Under the pieces are notes generated by a model. That model saw nothing but the letters and a program-made list of their open reading frames with translations. It did no database searches and was not told where the DNA came from. A stretch of DNA of 64,000 nt from the NCBI GenBank assembly GCA_027482225.1, contig JAIXWD010000016.1, positions 330,050-394,049 of the forward strand, given 5' to 3'. The DNA is from Bacteroidota bacterium. GTDB taxonomy: Bacteria > Bacteroidota > Bacteroidia > UKL13-3. Below, in pieces: positions 19,801 to 27,481 of this stretch; the first letter of the stretch is position 1; the number at the start of each line of letters is the position of its first letter. The position numbers were made by a program, and so were the translations under genes.

Positions 19801-20508
19801 TTTTTCTTGGTAAAAGTCTGGTTTATCAGCACTTTTAGGTGCAAACTGTGTAACCTTAGGACCTTTTAAAAAGGCAACATTATCTTTATAAGCAGAAACA
19901 ATTTCGTTAGGATTGGTTTCTGATGTTTTTTTAATAAGCTTGAATAATGAAGTTGGTTTCTCTTCGCCATCAATCACAAAAGTACCGTTAAAAATCTTGT
20001 GGCGGCAATGCTCCGAGTTGGCTTGCGAGAATGCAAATATTTCAGAGTCGGTAAGTTTACGACTTAATTTAATAGATAAGTTATTCAAGTAATCCACCTC
20101 TTCATTGCTTAAAGCTAAACCTTCCGATTTGTTGTAGGCCTCAATATCGGTAATTTCTAAAATAGGTTCAGGCTTAATGTTTATGGTATAAATTTCTTGA
20201 TTCAGTTCGGTGTATTTTTGAGACAACATCGGATCGAAATCCTTAAAATCAGCTGTTACTTTTTCAAATTCCTCAATCCTAATAATACCTGTTATGCCCA
20301 TGTTTTGGGTAATTTCAACTGCATTGGTACTCCAAGGGGTAACCATAGCGGCACGTGGACCAACAAAAAAATCGGTTAAAACCGATTCGTTAAGTTTGCG
20401 GGCACCGCCAAAAAGCCAATTTAATTTCTGCGTATCCTCGTTTGAAATTTCACTTTGAGTTTGAACAGCGTATACCGTATTGTTCTGGTTTACAAAAAAA
20501 TGAATCAT
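16849..20508 (-). CDS. purL: phosphoribosylformylglycinamidine synthase, large single-chain form
   Basis: The 1219-residue enzyme makes FGAM from FGAR, glutamine and ATP in step four of purine synthesis. It has the single-chain layout: an N-terminal PurS-like region, two AIRS-like halves (for instance FSQANSEHCRHKIFNG near residue 165, and LKAETHNFPTTVEPFNGAATGSGG), and a C-terminal class I glutaminase with GICNGCQ, whose catalytic Cys is about residue 1068. The length is close to the usual 1220-1300. It is a stand-alone gene with a -7 box just upstream, as commonly seen when purine genes are scattered. Confidence 0.97.
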   Translation of the reverse strand: MIHFFVNQNNTVYAVQTQSEISNEDTQKLNWLFGGARKLNESVLTDFFVGPRAAMVTPWSTNAVEITQNMGITGIIRIEEFEKVTADFKDFDPMLSQKYTELNQEIYTINIKPEPILEITDIEAYNKSEGLALSNEEVDYLNNLSIKLSRKLTDSEIFAFSQANSEHCRHKIFNGTFVIDGEEKPTSLFKLIKKTSETNPNEIVSAYKDNVAFLKGPKVTQFAPKSADKPDFYQEKEFDSVLSLKAETHNFPTTVEPFNGAATGSGGEIRDRLAGGQGSLPLAGTAVYMTSYSRLENGRPWENGMAERSWLYQTPMDILIKASNGASDFGNKFGQPLITGSVLTFEHEENNRKIGYDKVIMQAGGIGYGKLNQAIKQTPKAGDKIVILGGENYRIGMGGAAVSSADTGAFGSGIELNAIQRSNPEMQKRAANAIRGLVESDNNPIVSIHDHGAGGHLNCLSELVEATGGLIDLDKLPLGDPTLSAKEIIGNESQERMGLVIGEKDIETLQRIADRERSPMYAVGDVTNDHRFTFQSKTTGEKPMDYALEDFFGSSPKTIMTDKTVKANYADLSYSTQQIPNYLNQVLQLEAVACKDWLTNKVDRCVGGRVAKQQCAGPLQLPLNNVGVMALDFKGKEGIATTIGHSPISALIDPVAASRTAIAESLSNIVWASLKDGLRSVSLSANWMWPCKNEGEDARLYEAVKSCSDFAIELGINIPTGKDSLSMKQKYPNDEVIAPGTVIISAAGNCSNINHVVEPVLKRNGGNIYYINLSQDTFKLGGSSFAQILNKIGTEVPTIKNAAYFKNAFNTLQELIKAGKIKSGHDVGSGGLITTMLEMCFADVNLAANFDLSALKENDTVKALFNENIAVVFQADASVELEFTRNGIEVFNIGNVVDGNTVTIKNNANEFTFDVTATRDTWYKTSFLLDSRQTKNGQAKARFDNYKNQPLQFTFPAHFTGNKPTVDATKPRPKAAIIREKGSNSEREMANAMYLAGFDVKDVHMTDLISGRETLEDIQFIGAVGGFSNSDVLGSAKGWAGAFLYNEKANTALKNFFKREDTLSVGICNGCQLLMELELINPEHEIHGKMHHNVSQKHESIFTSIKVQKNNSVMLSTLEGATLGVWVSHGEGKFNLPYAEEQYNIVAKYGYESYPSNPNGSDFNTAMMCDKTGRHLVMMPHIERSTFPWNWAHYPERNDEVSPWIEAFVNARLWIENKK

Positions 20509-20542
20509 TTTAAGTAGTCGTTTGGATGGAGTAATGAAAGCG

Positions 20543-20550
20543 CAAAGTTA
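20543..20550 (-). promoter_or_regulatory. -7 promoter box for purL
   Basis: TAACTTTG on the minus strand is a perfect TAnnTTTG match, 34 bases before the purL ATG. No convincing -33 TTG is found at standard spacing. Confidence 0.45.
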
Positions 20551-20642
20551 ATTTAATTACCCAAAAAGCGAATCTGATTATTGCACATAATTCCCACTAT
20601 TTAAACGGCACATACAAATGGCTGTGATACAAAACATAAGCA

Positions 20643-21254
20643 TTACTTCACCAATGAAAATACATACAAACACTCTAATGCAATTTGCGTAGCGCGTTCT
20701 GTATAGGCTGCATCTTGTTGTGGGGTTTTATCAAATACTTTCGGGTCGTTGTATGTAGTGCCAATGCGTAACTCTACACCTAGAATAAACGGACAGTTTT
20801 GTTCCGCATCACTGCAAGTCATAATGGCTGCAAAATTTTGCTGAGGATTTGCCGGATGGTTATACACTTTAGAGAAACAAGTGGTATATGCATCATCGGC
20901 AAATTTTACGATATAGGTTGGGTTGATGGTTTGGCCATCATCCATAATTTCAAAATCAATATTACGCAGTGCGTTTATCGCATTTGGATTAAATGCCGTA
21001 GCTTCTGTACCGCCTGAAAAAGTAAATACATTTTTTACCCCAAAATAATGGGCTGCAACTGCGGCCCATACTTGCCCAAAGTGGCTTCTGCGCGAGTTGT
21101 GCGTGCACACATAAACCAAATTGATGGGTTGGTTACCATCTTTTTTGGTTTGAATATAGTTACTGATTTTTTGTAAAAGCTGTTTTCTTTCTTCAGGTAT
21201 TTCTGAAAAAAGAGGTATTAAATTATCGCAAAACGATTGAATATTTGTGTACAT
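20643..21254 (-). CDS. arsC: arsenate reductase of the low-molecular-weight phosphatase type
   Basis: The 203-residue protein has the phosphate-loop VCTHNSRRSHFGQ at about 49-61, a CX5R active site for attack on arsenate, and a later CSDAEQNCPF segment with the cysteines expected for disulfide relay. It is longer than the usual 130-140-residue ArsC, with about 45 extra N-terminal residues, a form common in Bacteroidota. It turns arsenate into arsenite for export by the transporter whose gene ends 4 bases upstream. It is the last gene of the arsenic operon. A plain protein-tyrosine phosphatase is the alternative, but the context argues for arsenate. Confidence 0.85.
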   Translation of the reverse strand: MYTNIQSFCDNLIPLFSEIPEERKQLLQKISNYIQTKKDGNQPINLVYVCTHNSRRSHFGQVWAAVAAHYFGVKNVFTFSGGTEATAFNPNAINALRNIDFEIMDDGQTINPTYIVKFADDAYTTCFSKVYNHPANPQQNFAAIMTCSDAEQNCPFILGVELRIGTTYNDPKVFDKTPQQDAAYTERATQIALECLYVFSLVK

Positions 21255-21258
21255 AAAT

Positions 21259-22299
21259 TTAGTTAGTATTTGTTTTAAATGATGAACGTTTTTTTAGTGC
21301 GTATTGCACCAATAAAATTAAAGCCGGAACTTCTACCAAAGGGCCAATTACTCCGGTAAATGATTCTCCACTATTCATTCCAAATACAGCAATAGACACT
21401 GCAATAGCTAACTCAAAATTGTTGCCCGATGCTGTAAAAGCGATGGAGGTTGATTTGCTGTAATCACTGCCCAAGTATTTACTCAAAGCAAAACTTACTA
21501 AAAACATCACCCCAAAATAAATAACCAATGGTATTGCAATTCTAACCACATCAAGAGGAATTTGCACAATGGTTTCGCCTTTCAAACTAAACATCAATAC
21601 AATAGTAAAAAGCAACGCAATTAAGGTAATGGGAGATATTTTGGGAATGAATTTATACCTTAACCACTCATCGCCTTTTAGTGCAATTATTCCATAACGA
21701 CTAATTAAACCGAGTGCAAAAGGAATACCTAAATATATGCCCACACTTTCGGCAATTTGGCCAATGGTAATATTTACTTCCATACCTTTAAAACCAAATA
21801 ATGGAGGTAATACCATCAAGAATAAATAGGCGTATAAACTAAAAAATAAGATTTGAAAAATGCTGTTTAATGCCACCAATCCTGCTGCATATTCGCGGTT
21901 GCCATCAGCCAAATCATTCCAAACAATTACCATGGCAATGCATCTAGCCAAGCCAATTAAAATAAGGCCATTTCGGTACTCGGGATAATCGCCTAAAAAT
22001 ATAAGTGCCAAAGTAAACATCAAAATTGGGCCAATAACCCAGTTTAAAATAAGTGATAGAATAAGTACTTTTTTGTTAGAAAAAACTTCTCGCATTTTGC
22101 TGTAATCAACCTTAACTAATGGCGGATACATCATTAAAATTAGACCTATTGCTATAGGAATGTTGGTTGTTTCATTACTAAATGAGTTAATATAGTTAGC
22201 TGTTTGCGGTATAAAATATCCGAGGCTTACCCCTAAAATCATGGCTAAAAAAATCCATAAGGTCAGGTAGCTATCTAAAAATGATAGTCGTTTGTTCAT
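21259..22299 (-). CDS. acr3: ACR3-family arsenite efflux transporter
   Basis: The 346-residue protein has ten hydrophobic segments and the ACR3 landmarks: an [15 protein letters not shown] segment in the fourth helix region, where the conserved Cys lies, and a [20 protein letters not shown] segment. It extrudes arsenite across the inner membrane, driven by the proton motive force. It lies in the arsenic operon between the DinB gene (9 bases) and arsC (4 bases). Length and motifs are complete. Confidence 0.93.
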   Translation of the reverse strand: MNKRLSFLDSYLTLWIFLAMILGVSLGYFIPQTANYINSFSNETTNIPIAIGLILMMYPPLVKVDYSKMREVFSNKKVLILSLILNWVIGPILMFTLALIFLGDYPEYRNGLILIGLARCIAMVIVWNDLADGNREYAAGLVALNSIFQILFFSLYAYLFLMVLPPLFGFKGMEVNITIGQIAESVGIYLGIPFALGLISRYGIIALKGDEWLRYKFIPKISPITLIALLFTIVLMFSLKGETIVQIPLDVVRIAIPLVIYFGVMFLVSFALSKYLGSDYSKSTSIAFTASGNNFELAIAVSIAVFGMNSGESFTGVIGPLVEVPALILLVQYALKKRSSFKTNTN

Positions 22300-22308
22300 A
22301 GCGAAGTT

Positions 22309-22761
22309 TTAAATTATTCCGTACTTTAAAATAATACCAATTTGCCCTGCATGGTAAGCAGTATGTGAAGTAATTCTACCCATGGCTTGTGCCTTATTTC
22401 GATTACCAAATTCTTTGGTGGTAATTTCAGCTTGCCATCCTACTGGTAATACTTTATTGATAGCCTTTTCCAGATTAACTTTAGATTCTTCCAAATAATC
22501 CAAAAGTTCTTGCAGGTTTGTATATTGACCTTGGTCTTTACCAACACCAATTGTTTCAATAGAACCATTGATATCCAATCCAAAAACATTTCGAGCAAAT
22601 AGTTGCTCCACCTCGCCAATGTGTTTTAATAAAAAGCCAACACAGTTAGATTGAGGATGCAATCTTTTAAGTAAATCAGACTCGTTAAGTTGGGTAAATT
22701 GATTTGTTAATCGAGTTCTTGACTCTAGCCATAGTTCGAGAATTGCTTGTGTTTGATTCAT
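22309..22761 (-). CDS. DinB-family protein in the arsenic operon
   Basis: This 150-residue four-helix-bundle protein has the His triad of the DinB/YfiT superfamily: His in LLKHIGEVEQL near residue 46 and two in RITSHTAYHAGQIG near 128-132. In the superfamily the triad binds a metal, and members include thiol S-transferases for mycothiol and bacillithiol. A TTG at 22779 would add six residues, but the ATG at 22761 is the better start. Its place between DUF6428 and acr3 suggests a role in arsenic handling, perhaps as a thiol-linked enzyme. That is inference; it could also be a passenger gene. Confidence 0.75.
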   Translation of the reverse strand: MNQTQAILELWLESRTRLTNQFTQLNESDLLKRLHPQSNCVGFLLKHIGEVEQLFARNVFGLDINGSIETIGVGKDQGQYTNLQELLDYLEESKVNLEKAINKVLPVGWQAEITTKEFGNRNKAQAMGRITSHTAYHAGQIGIILKYGII

Positions 22762-22779
22762 GTTTTTATAATTATACAA

Positions 22780-23262
22780 CTAGCAGCATCCGCCACCTGG
22801 GGTGCAAGAGGTGTTGTTTTCCGCAGGAGTTAAGTTGATTAGACTTACCTTAAGTTTTTCTGGTGGAATACCACATTTATCATGGGCCAAACAATTGGTA
22901 GTTTTTGCAGTTAACTCAAAGTTGCTGTTTGCAGCATTAAAATATAATCCATATTTACCAATTTTGACTGCTTGGTATTCAACTTCTACTTCAGCATCTG
23001 GTAAGCGTAAAACCCGCTCCGATAAATCAATAATATTATTCAGTTTTTGAGGTGCTAAACGGTGATCAAAATCGTTGGCTTCCCAAAGTTGGAAATTAAT
23101 AACTTGTTCGTTTCTTACAGTGCCACCACAATCAATAAATTGTTTGGTAATAATACCTACTTCGGTAACATGAAAATGAGCAGGAACCATCGTTCCGTTG
23201 GGCAATTTAAATGTAACTTCATTTAAATTTTGCAATACATTTTTTACTTCCGATAATTTCAT
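22780..23262 (-). CDS. DUF6428 family protein
   Basis: The 160-residue cytosolic-looking protein has no signal peptide or membrane helix. The central pattern MVPAHFHVTEVG..TK.FIDCGGTVR matches the DUF6428 family that recurs in arsenic operons of Bacteroidota. Cysteines are placed for metalloid binding: one in FIDCGG, a pair around LAHDKCGIP, and a C-terminal CTPGGGCC. I infer a metallochaperone-like or detoxifying role, but no reaction is known to me. It lies 7 bases after arsR, so it is the first gene after the regulator. Confidence 0.75.
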   Translation of the reverse strand: MKLSEVKNVLQNLNEVTFKLPNGTMVPAHFHVTEVGIITKQFIDCGGTVRNEQVINFQLWEANDFDHRLAPQKLNNIIDLSERVLRLPDAEVEVEYQAVKIGKYGLYFNAANSNFELTAKTTNCLAHDKCGIPPEKLKVSLINLTPAENNTSCTPGGGCC

Positions 23263-23269
23263 GATTTAG

Positions 23270-23611
23270 TTATTTGCAGCAAATCGCTTTTGGTTTTTTA
23301 GTTAATAATTCAGAGGTAAGTTTGTTAAAACTAATTACGAACTCTTCAAGCTTTTCCCAATTGATACAGTAGCAAGATTTTGGTCCGTTTAGTGTGCCCT
23401 GAATAAGCCCCATGTTTTTTAATTCTTTTAAATGTTGCGATACGGTAGATTGTGCTAAAGGCAGTATTTCTACAATCTCGCCACAAATACATTCTTCACG
23501 TTCGGCAAGGGTTTTTAAAATAGCTATACGTGCTGGATGTCCGAGCGTTCTAGCAAAATCAGATAGTGAAATCTCGTCTGTTAAAAATTCACCTTTTTTG
23601 TTGATTGCCAT
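23270..23611 (-). CDS. arsR: ArsR/SmtB-family arsenic-responsive repressor
   Basis: The 113-residue winged-helix repressor has the metalloid site ECICGEI near residue 38 and the recognition helix segment AQSTVSQHLKELKNMGL. It ends KAICCK, adding two more cysteines. I chose the ATG at 23611: an upstream in-frame start at 23656 would put the start codon inside the promoter, before the -7 box. The gene leads the operon and probably represses it through the operator at 23625-23640 until arsenite releases it. Confidence 0.92.
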   Translation of the reverse strand: MAINKKGEFLTDEISLSDFARTLGHPARIAILKTLAEREECICGEIVEILPLAQSTVSQHLKELKNMGLIQGTLNGPKSCYCINWEKLEEFVISFNKLTSELLTKKPKAICCK

Positions 23612-23624
23612 ATTATAAATATAT

Positions 23625-23640
23625 ATCGCAAATATACGAT
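23625..23640 (-). promoter_or_regulatory. ArsR operator overlapping the -7 box
   Basis: A perfect inverted repeat ATCG-N8-CGAT spans the -7 box of the ars promoter and ends 13 bases before the arsR ATG. Its position would let bound ArsR block RNA polymerase. This is inference from position and symmetry. Confidence 0.6.
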
Positions 23641-23658
23641 TGAAAACTATTTGCAAAA
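23629..23658 (-). promoter_or_regulatory. promoter of the arsenic operon
   Basis: On the minus strand, TTTTG (23654-23658) is followed after 17 bases by TATATTTG (23629-23636). This matches the Bacteroidota TTG-N17-23-TAnnTTTG promoter. The expected transcript start is about 12 bases before the arsR ATG. Confidence 0.75.
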
Positions 23659-23733
23659 GGAATTTGTTGTTTTTTTAATAAAAAATATCATTTGGCGATT
23701 AAGTAATATCTTTATACCACAAATCATCTATAT

Positions 23734-24834
23734 ATGAATACAAAACTAATTAAATCGGTTATCGCAGGGGGATTGATAATTTGGTCTATATCCGCTCTTA
23801 CTTTCACAAATAATCCTCCAAATTCATGCACCGGTGCACCTGGAGAATCTAATTGCACATCATGCCATGGTGGAACCCTAAACACTGGTGGTGCGTTAAA
23901 CAATATACTATTAACATCATCTACGCCTTTAAGCTCATTACAGCCCAATACCACTTATACATTTAATTTATCTTTTAGTCAAACGGGTAGAACAAAGTAT
24001 GGTTTTCAGTTGTGTGTACTTCCTTCTGGTGCAACATCTTCATCTTCTAGTATCGGTACATTAATAGCTTCAAGTAGCGAAACCCAATTATCATCAACAA
24101 CAAATCCTAACCGCACATATCTGATGCATAACGCAAGTGGTACATCAGCCCCTGGAGCTACTAAAACTTGGCAATTTCAATACACAACTCCAAGTTCAAT
24201 TAATGTAAGTCCAGTTTTTTATGTTGCAATAAATGCTTCTAACGGAAATAATTCGAGTTCAGGAGATTTAATTTATACCAAAACGTTTTCATCTACAATA
24301 CTACCTGTAAAATGGGGTGATGTAAAAGTGTTTTCAACCGAAAACGGAGTGCGTATCAATTGGTCAACTTTAACAGAAATTAATAATCACTATTTTGAAG
24401 TACAAAGAAGTTTGAACGGATACGATTGGGAAACAATAGGTGAAGTAAAAGGAAGCGGTAATCAAACCATAAAAAAAACTTACCATTTTGTTGATAATAC
24501 CCGTTTGATAAATGCATATTATAGGTTAAAGCAAGTTGATTATGATGGTAAATTTGAATACTCTAAACACGTAAGTATTGATAAAACAATACAGGAAGTC
24601 GTAATACCATTTTATGACAATTTAACTAATAGTATAGTTTTACCAAATTTAGATTACACAGCTCTGCTACTTACCGATATGAAAGGTAATTCTTTTGCTG
24701 TAAATACAATTATATCAGGTGGAGTATTGCAAATTGATGTAAAAAATTTACCTGCAGGAATATATGCGTTAAGCGCATCGCACCAATCAAATAATGCAAG
24801 TTGGAAAGTTTGGATTGCAGGTAGCGGTTATTAA
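23734..24834 (+). CDS. secreted choice-of-anchor V protein with one haem-like motif
   Basis: The 366-residue protein has a signal peptide (about 1-22) followed by NPPNSCTGAPGESNCTSCHGG, the opening of choice-of-anchor V/Reeler-like proteins, with a single CTSCH motif that could bind haem c. A Reeler-type beta domain follows to about residue 190. Next is a second beta domain with W.T..E.NN.YFEVQRS, common in Bacteroidota secreted proteins, and a C-terminal sheet resembling a T9SS sorting domain but lacking the YPNP signature. It is divergent from the arsenic operon and ends at its own terminator. Function is unknown; surface attachment is likely. Confidence 0.7.
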   Translation: MNTKLIKSVIAGGLIIWSISALTFTNNPPNSCTGAPGESNCTSCHGGTLNTGGALNNILLTSSTPLSSLQPNTTYTFNLSFSQTGRTKYGFQLCVLPSGATSSSSSIGTLIASSSETQLSSTTNPNRTYLMHNASGTSAPGATKTWQFQYTTPSSINVSPVFYVAINASNGNNSSSGDLIYTKTFSSTILPVKWGDVKVFSTENGVRINWSTLTEINNHYFEVQRSLNGYDWETIGEVKGSGNQTIKKTYHFVDNTRLINAYYRLKQVDYDGKFEYSKHVSIDKTIQEVVIPFYDNLTNSIVLPNLDYTALLLTDMKGNSFAVNTIISGGVLQIDVKNLPAGIYALSASHQSNNASWKVWIAGSGY

Positions 24835-24854
24835 AAAAAAACTTTATTCTCTAT

Positions 24855-24887
24855 AGCGGAATTACTGATGTATTTCCGCTTTTTTTA
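24855..24887 (+). terminator. terminator after the anchor-V gene
   Basis: AGCGGAA and TTCCGCT pair around an 11-12-base loop and are followed by seven T residues. Confidence 0.8.
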
Positions 24888-25128
24888 TTTCTCTGTGGTT
24901 ATGAACTATTATTTAGGGGTCAATTTTCCTTTATTATACCACCATCAAAAAAAATGATGTAAGCTAGCAAAATAAACTTCGTAATATTTGATAGCATTTA
25001 GGTTGTAAAAACAATAGGTTTTGTAATACAATTTCTTGTTTTCAATACAACAATTAGATAAGATTGTTTTATGTATGAGCTAAAACAATGTTTTGAAATA
25101 CGTTACACAAAGCGTAAAATTGAACTTT

Positions 25129-25707
25129 ATGGAAAATAGTTATTTTGCTCACGAATCAGCTTTTGTTGATGAAGGTTGCACCATTGGAGACGGTACTAAA
25201 ATCTGGCATTTCTCGCACATCATGAGCAAGTGTTTTATTGGTACAAACTGCAACATTGGTCAAAACGTAGTAATTAGTCCAGAAGTGATTTTGGGCAATA
25301 ATGTAAAGATTCAAAATAATGTTTCCATTTATACTGGTGTAACCTGCGATGATGATGTATTTCTTGGTCCATCATGTGTGTTTACCAACGTAGCCAATCC
25401 TCGCAGTGCTATTAACCGCAGAGGCTCTTACGCCAAAACACATGTAGGTAAAGGTGCATCAATTGGTGCAAATGCAACCATTGTTTGCGGACATGATATT
25501 GGTGAGTTTGCTTTTATTGGTGCAGGTGCTGTTGTTACTAAAAATGTACCTGCTTTTGCATTATTGGTAGGTAACCCCGCCCGTCAATTGGGTTGGATGA
25601 GCGAATTTGGACATCGTTTGCAGTTTGATGCTGAGGGTAAAGCTACTTGCCAAGAAAGTGGTCAGGTTTATGAGCTGAAGGATAATTTGGTGAAACGTAT
25701 TGCTTAA
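25129..25707 (+). CDS. left-handed beta-helix sugar N-acetyltransferase (WlbB/WbpD-like)
   Basis: The 192-residue protein is built of hexapeptide repeats ([LIV]GxxxxI) from about residue 10 to 150, with IWHFSHIM and the GNPAR.LGW ending typical of UDP-2-acetamido-3-amino-2,3-dideoxyglucuronate N-acetyltransferases. It would acetylate a UDP-amino sugar with acetyl-CoA for surface polysaccharide. The ATG at 25129 is preferred over a TTG at 25093, which adds 12 residues unlike the family. The rest of the usual pathway is not adjacent; a sugar transferase lies at 48849 and a Gfo/Idh protein at 46958, far away. Confidence 0.85.
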   Translation: MENSYFAHESAFVDEGCTIGDGTKIWHFSHIMSKCFIGTNCNIGQNVVISPEVILGNNVKIQNNVSIYTGVTCDDDVFLGPSCVFTNVANPRSAINRRGSYAKTHVGKGASIGANATIVCGHDIGEFAFIGAGAVVTKNVPAFALLVGNPARQLGWMSEFGHRLQFDAEGKATCQESGQVYELKDNLVKRIA

Positions 25708-25710
25708 ACA

Positions 25711-26199
25711 ATGATGGTTAAAATTAAATGGTTGTTTGTATTATATGCGCTTGTTTATAGTAACGCTTGGGCACAAACACCAACCGACTCAAGTAAGGTT
25801 GTTGTATTTGAAGAAAAAATGCCTGAGTATCCGGGCGGACAAGAAGCCATGTATGCTTATTTGAATAAAAATATTAAATATCCTAAGGCTGACTTCAATA
25901 AGAAAATTTCAGGAAAAGTTATTGTTCAGTTTGTAATAGATACTTCGGGGTATGTTACCGATAGTAAGGTAATAAAATCAGTAAGTACAACTATTGATGA
26001 AGAAGCACTACGCGTAATAAACGGCATGCCACAATGGAAACCTGGAACACAACAAGGTAAGGAGGTAAAAGTAAAGTTTACCATGCCTGTTAATTTTAGT
26101 TTGCAGGAAAACAGCTATAATGAAGCAGAAATTATAGGCTTAATTGTTGGAGGATTATTGGGAACTGCATTAGGTATTTGGTTGTATTCATTACTTTAA
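25711..26199 (+). CDS. secreted TonB C-terminal-domain protein with C-terminal membrane helix
   Basis: The 162-residue protein has a signal peptide (about 1-22, ending AWAQ), a TonB C-terminal domain (about 33-132: MPEYPGG, then GKVIVQFVID..G.V.D..V, ALRVI..MP.W.PG) and a hydrophobic C-terminal segment (about 141-161). Classical TonB has its helix at the N-terminus and spans the periplasm. Here the helix follows the domain, so the protein may be a small membrane-tethered TonB-like binder rather than an energy transducer. It lies 3 bases after the acetyltransferase and overlaps the 3' end of the convergent GyrI-like pseudogene by 9 bases. Confidence 0.8.
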   Translation: MMVKIKWLFVLYALVYSNAWAQTPTDSSKVVVFEEKMPEYPGGQEAMYAYLNKNIKYPKADFNKKISGKVIVQFVIDTSGYVTDSKVIKSVSTTIDEEALRVINGMPQWKPGTQQGKEVKVKFTMPVNFSLQENSYNEAEIIGLIVGGLLGTALGIWLYSLL

Positions 26200-26682
26200 T
26201 TTTATTGGTATCCAAATTTCTTCTTCCGAATCAGGAGAGGTATTGCTGTATTTTTCGCTCAACACTTCAAAGTGTGGCCTATCGTCTACTTCATATTCCG
26301 ATTGCGGAAACCATGTTCCAAAAATGTAAAGGAATGTTGCTGCATAATCAGTTGGTAAACCTTTATATAAAAACACGGCATACAAACCTCCTTCTAGGTA
26401 TAGAGCTTCCATATTTTCGGGTATATCATTACCTTGTTCAACTTCAACTACTATTGTAGCCCATTTGGTAAATGTGTTATCCGGAGAAAATGTACTTAAA
26501 CTTAATGCTCAGTTGTACTGTTGTAGGCTATACAAATCACTGCCCACCGTGTGTTTTATAAGTTTACGCATGGGCATAAACTTTTGCCAAAGTTGTGCAG
26601 TAGTGTTGTTGGATAAACTCATTTTTTGGTTGATTCCAACTAATATTTTAGGTTTAAGTGTAACTATTTGGGGGGCCAACAT
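26191..26682 (-). pseudogene. GyrI-like/AraC effector-binding domain gene with in-frame TGA
   Basis: Reading from an ATG at 26682, one frame gives 57 residues (MLAPQIVTLKPKILVG..., with MSLSNN and LWQKFMPMR) to a TGA at 26509-26511, and the same frame continues without other stops to TAA at 26191. The second part (FSPDNTFTKWA, GGLYAVFLYKGL, FGTWFPQSEYEVDDRPHFE, DSEEEIWIPI) joins smoothly to the first as one GyrI-like protein of about 163 residues, a small-molecule-binding fold. The single in-frame TGA therefore breaks an otherwise full gene. This could be a real nonsense mutation or an error in the sequence. No selenocysteine signal is expected here. Confidence 0.75.
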
Positions 26683-26684
26683 TT

Positions 26685-27455
26685 TTAATTCACCTTAATT
26701 TTTTGTTTGATGCTCTCCATTTCTACGCGCATGCTCTTTAGCATATTCATAATGCTTTCTAAGTTTAGTTCTTCCTCTTTTTTATCAGAAACATTTAAGG
26801 TGCAAACAAATTGCCAAATTTCTAATACATCCGAAATGTGAACAGTGTATGGTTCGTAATTTTTATTATCCGAGTGTAGCTCCAATTCACTGCCTTTTTT
26901 GTAAATACGTTTGTATACAATGCCTTCTTCTTTGGTAATCAGTACATAGGTATTACCATTAGTAATATCGTTTATGTTTTCTACAAACTTACTTACAACA
27001 AAACTACCATTTTGTAATGGTGGCATCGAATCACCTTTAATAGGAAACGCACGGTGTTTACCCACAATTTTAAAAGGTAAATTCATATTCGGTAGGTTTT
27101 CAAAATACTCAGGGTCGCTGTAGCCGTTTAAGTAACCGGCCGATGCACGTGCAGTTACTACCTCTACCAAATCGTTGTTGTTGGCATCAACCATAATGGG
27201 GAATAAAATACGGTTTTGCCCCACTTTCATTAACGATGTTGAATCAACTTTGCTTAAATCACATTTTAGCAAGGCATCAATCGCCACATGAAACATGGTG
27301 CTTAATCTTATTAGAATATCAACCGGAGGGTCGGCTCTTTCTTCTTCGTAAGACCCAATACGTGCACGGGTAATATTTAGTTTATCGGCTAATTGTTGCT
27401 GACTCCATCCTTTAAGCGAACGTAAGTGTTTGATGTTGTTTGATATTTTACTCAT
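26685..27455 (-). CDS. XRE-family repressor with S24 (LexA/CI-like) autocleavage domain
   Basis: The 256-residue protein has an N-terminal helix-turn-helix (about 3-60: NNIKHLRSLKGWSQQQLADKLNITRARIGSYEEERADPP) and a C-terminal S24 peptidase domain. The likely self-cleavage site is Ala-Gly in ARASAGYLNGY near residue 106, the nucleophile is the serine of IKGDSMPP near 146, and the general-base lysine is in GIVYKRIYK near 185. Such proteins repress until DNA damage or another stress triggers cleavage. I chose the ATG at 27455 because an upstream GTG/TTG start would lie within the operator-like repeat. No phage genes are nearby. Confidence 0.85.
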   Translation of the reverse strand: MSKISNNIKHLRSLKGWSQQQLADKLNITRARIGSYEEERADPPVDILIRLSTMFHVAIDALLKCDLSKVDSTSLMKVGQNRILFPIMVDANNNDLVEVVTARASAGYLNGYSDPEYFENLPNMNLPFKIVGKHRAFPIKGDSMPPLQNGSFVVSKFVENINDITNGNTYVLITKEEGIVYKRIYKKGSELELHSDNKNYEPYTVHISDVLEIWQFVCTLNVSDKKEEELNLESIMNMLKSMRVEMESIKQKIKVN

Positions 27456-27464
27456 AACTGTAAT

Positions 27465-27481
27465 TGCTAAAATTATTAGCA
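27465..27481. promoter_or_regulatory. operator-like inverted repeat before the S24 repressor
   Basis: TGCTAA-N5-TTAGCA is a perfect inverted repeat ending 10 bases before the repressor ATG. Its position suits autoregulation by the XRE/S24 protein, and the divergent DUF2130 gene starts about 220 bases away. Confidence 0.55.

Noticed and set aside
20509-20642. Riboswitch or RNA element between arsC and purL
   Set aside because: No stable stem set or known aptamer core is visible in this AT-rich spacer.
23612-23656. Longer arsR N-terminus
   Set aside because: It would start upstream of the -7 box, so the transcript would not contain it.
25093-25128. TTG-started extension of the sugar N-acetyltransferase
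   Set aside because: Twelve residues unlike the family; the ATG at 25129 fits better.
26178-26459. 93-codon + strand frame overlapping the GyrI-like pseudogene
   Set aside because: It is the antisense of a clearly recognisable protein family on the minus strand.
26509-26511. In-frame TGA as selenocysteine
   Set aside because: The family has no cysteine or selenocysteine here, and no selenocysteine insertion signal is apparent after the codon.
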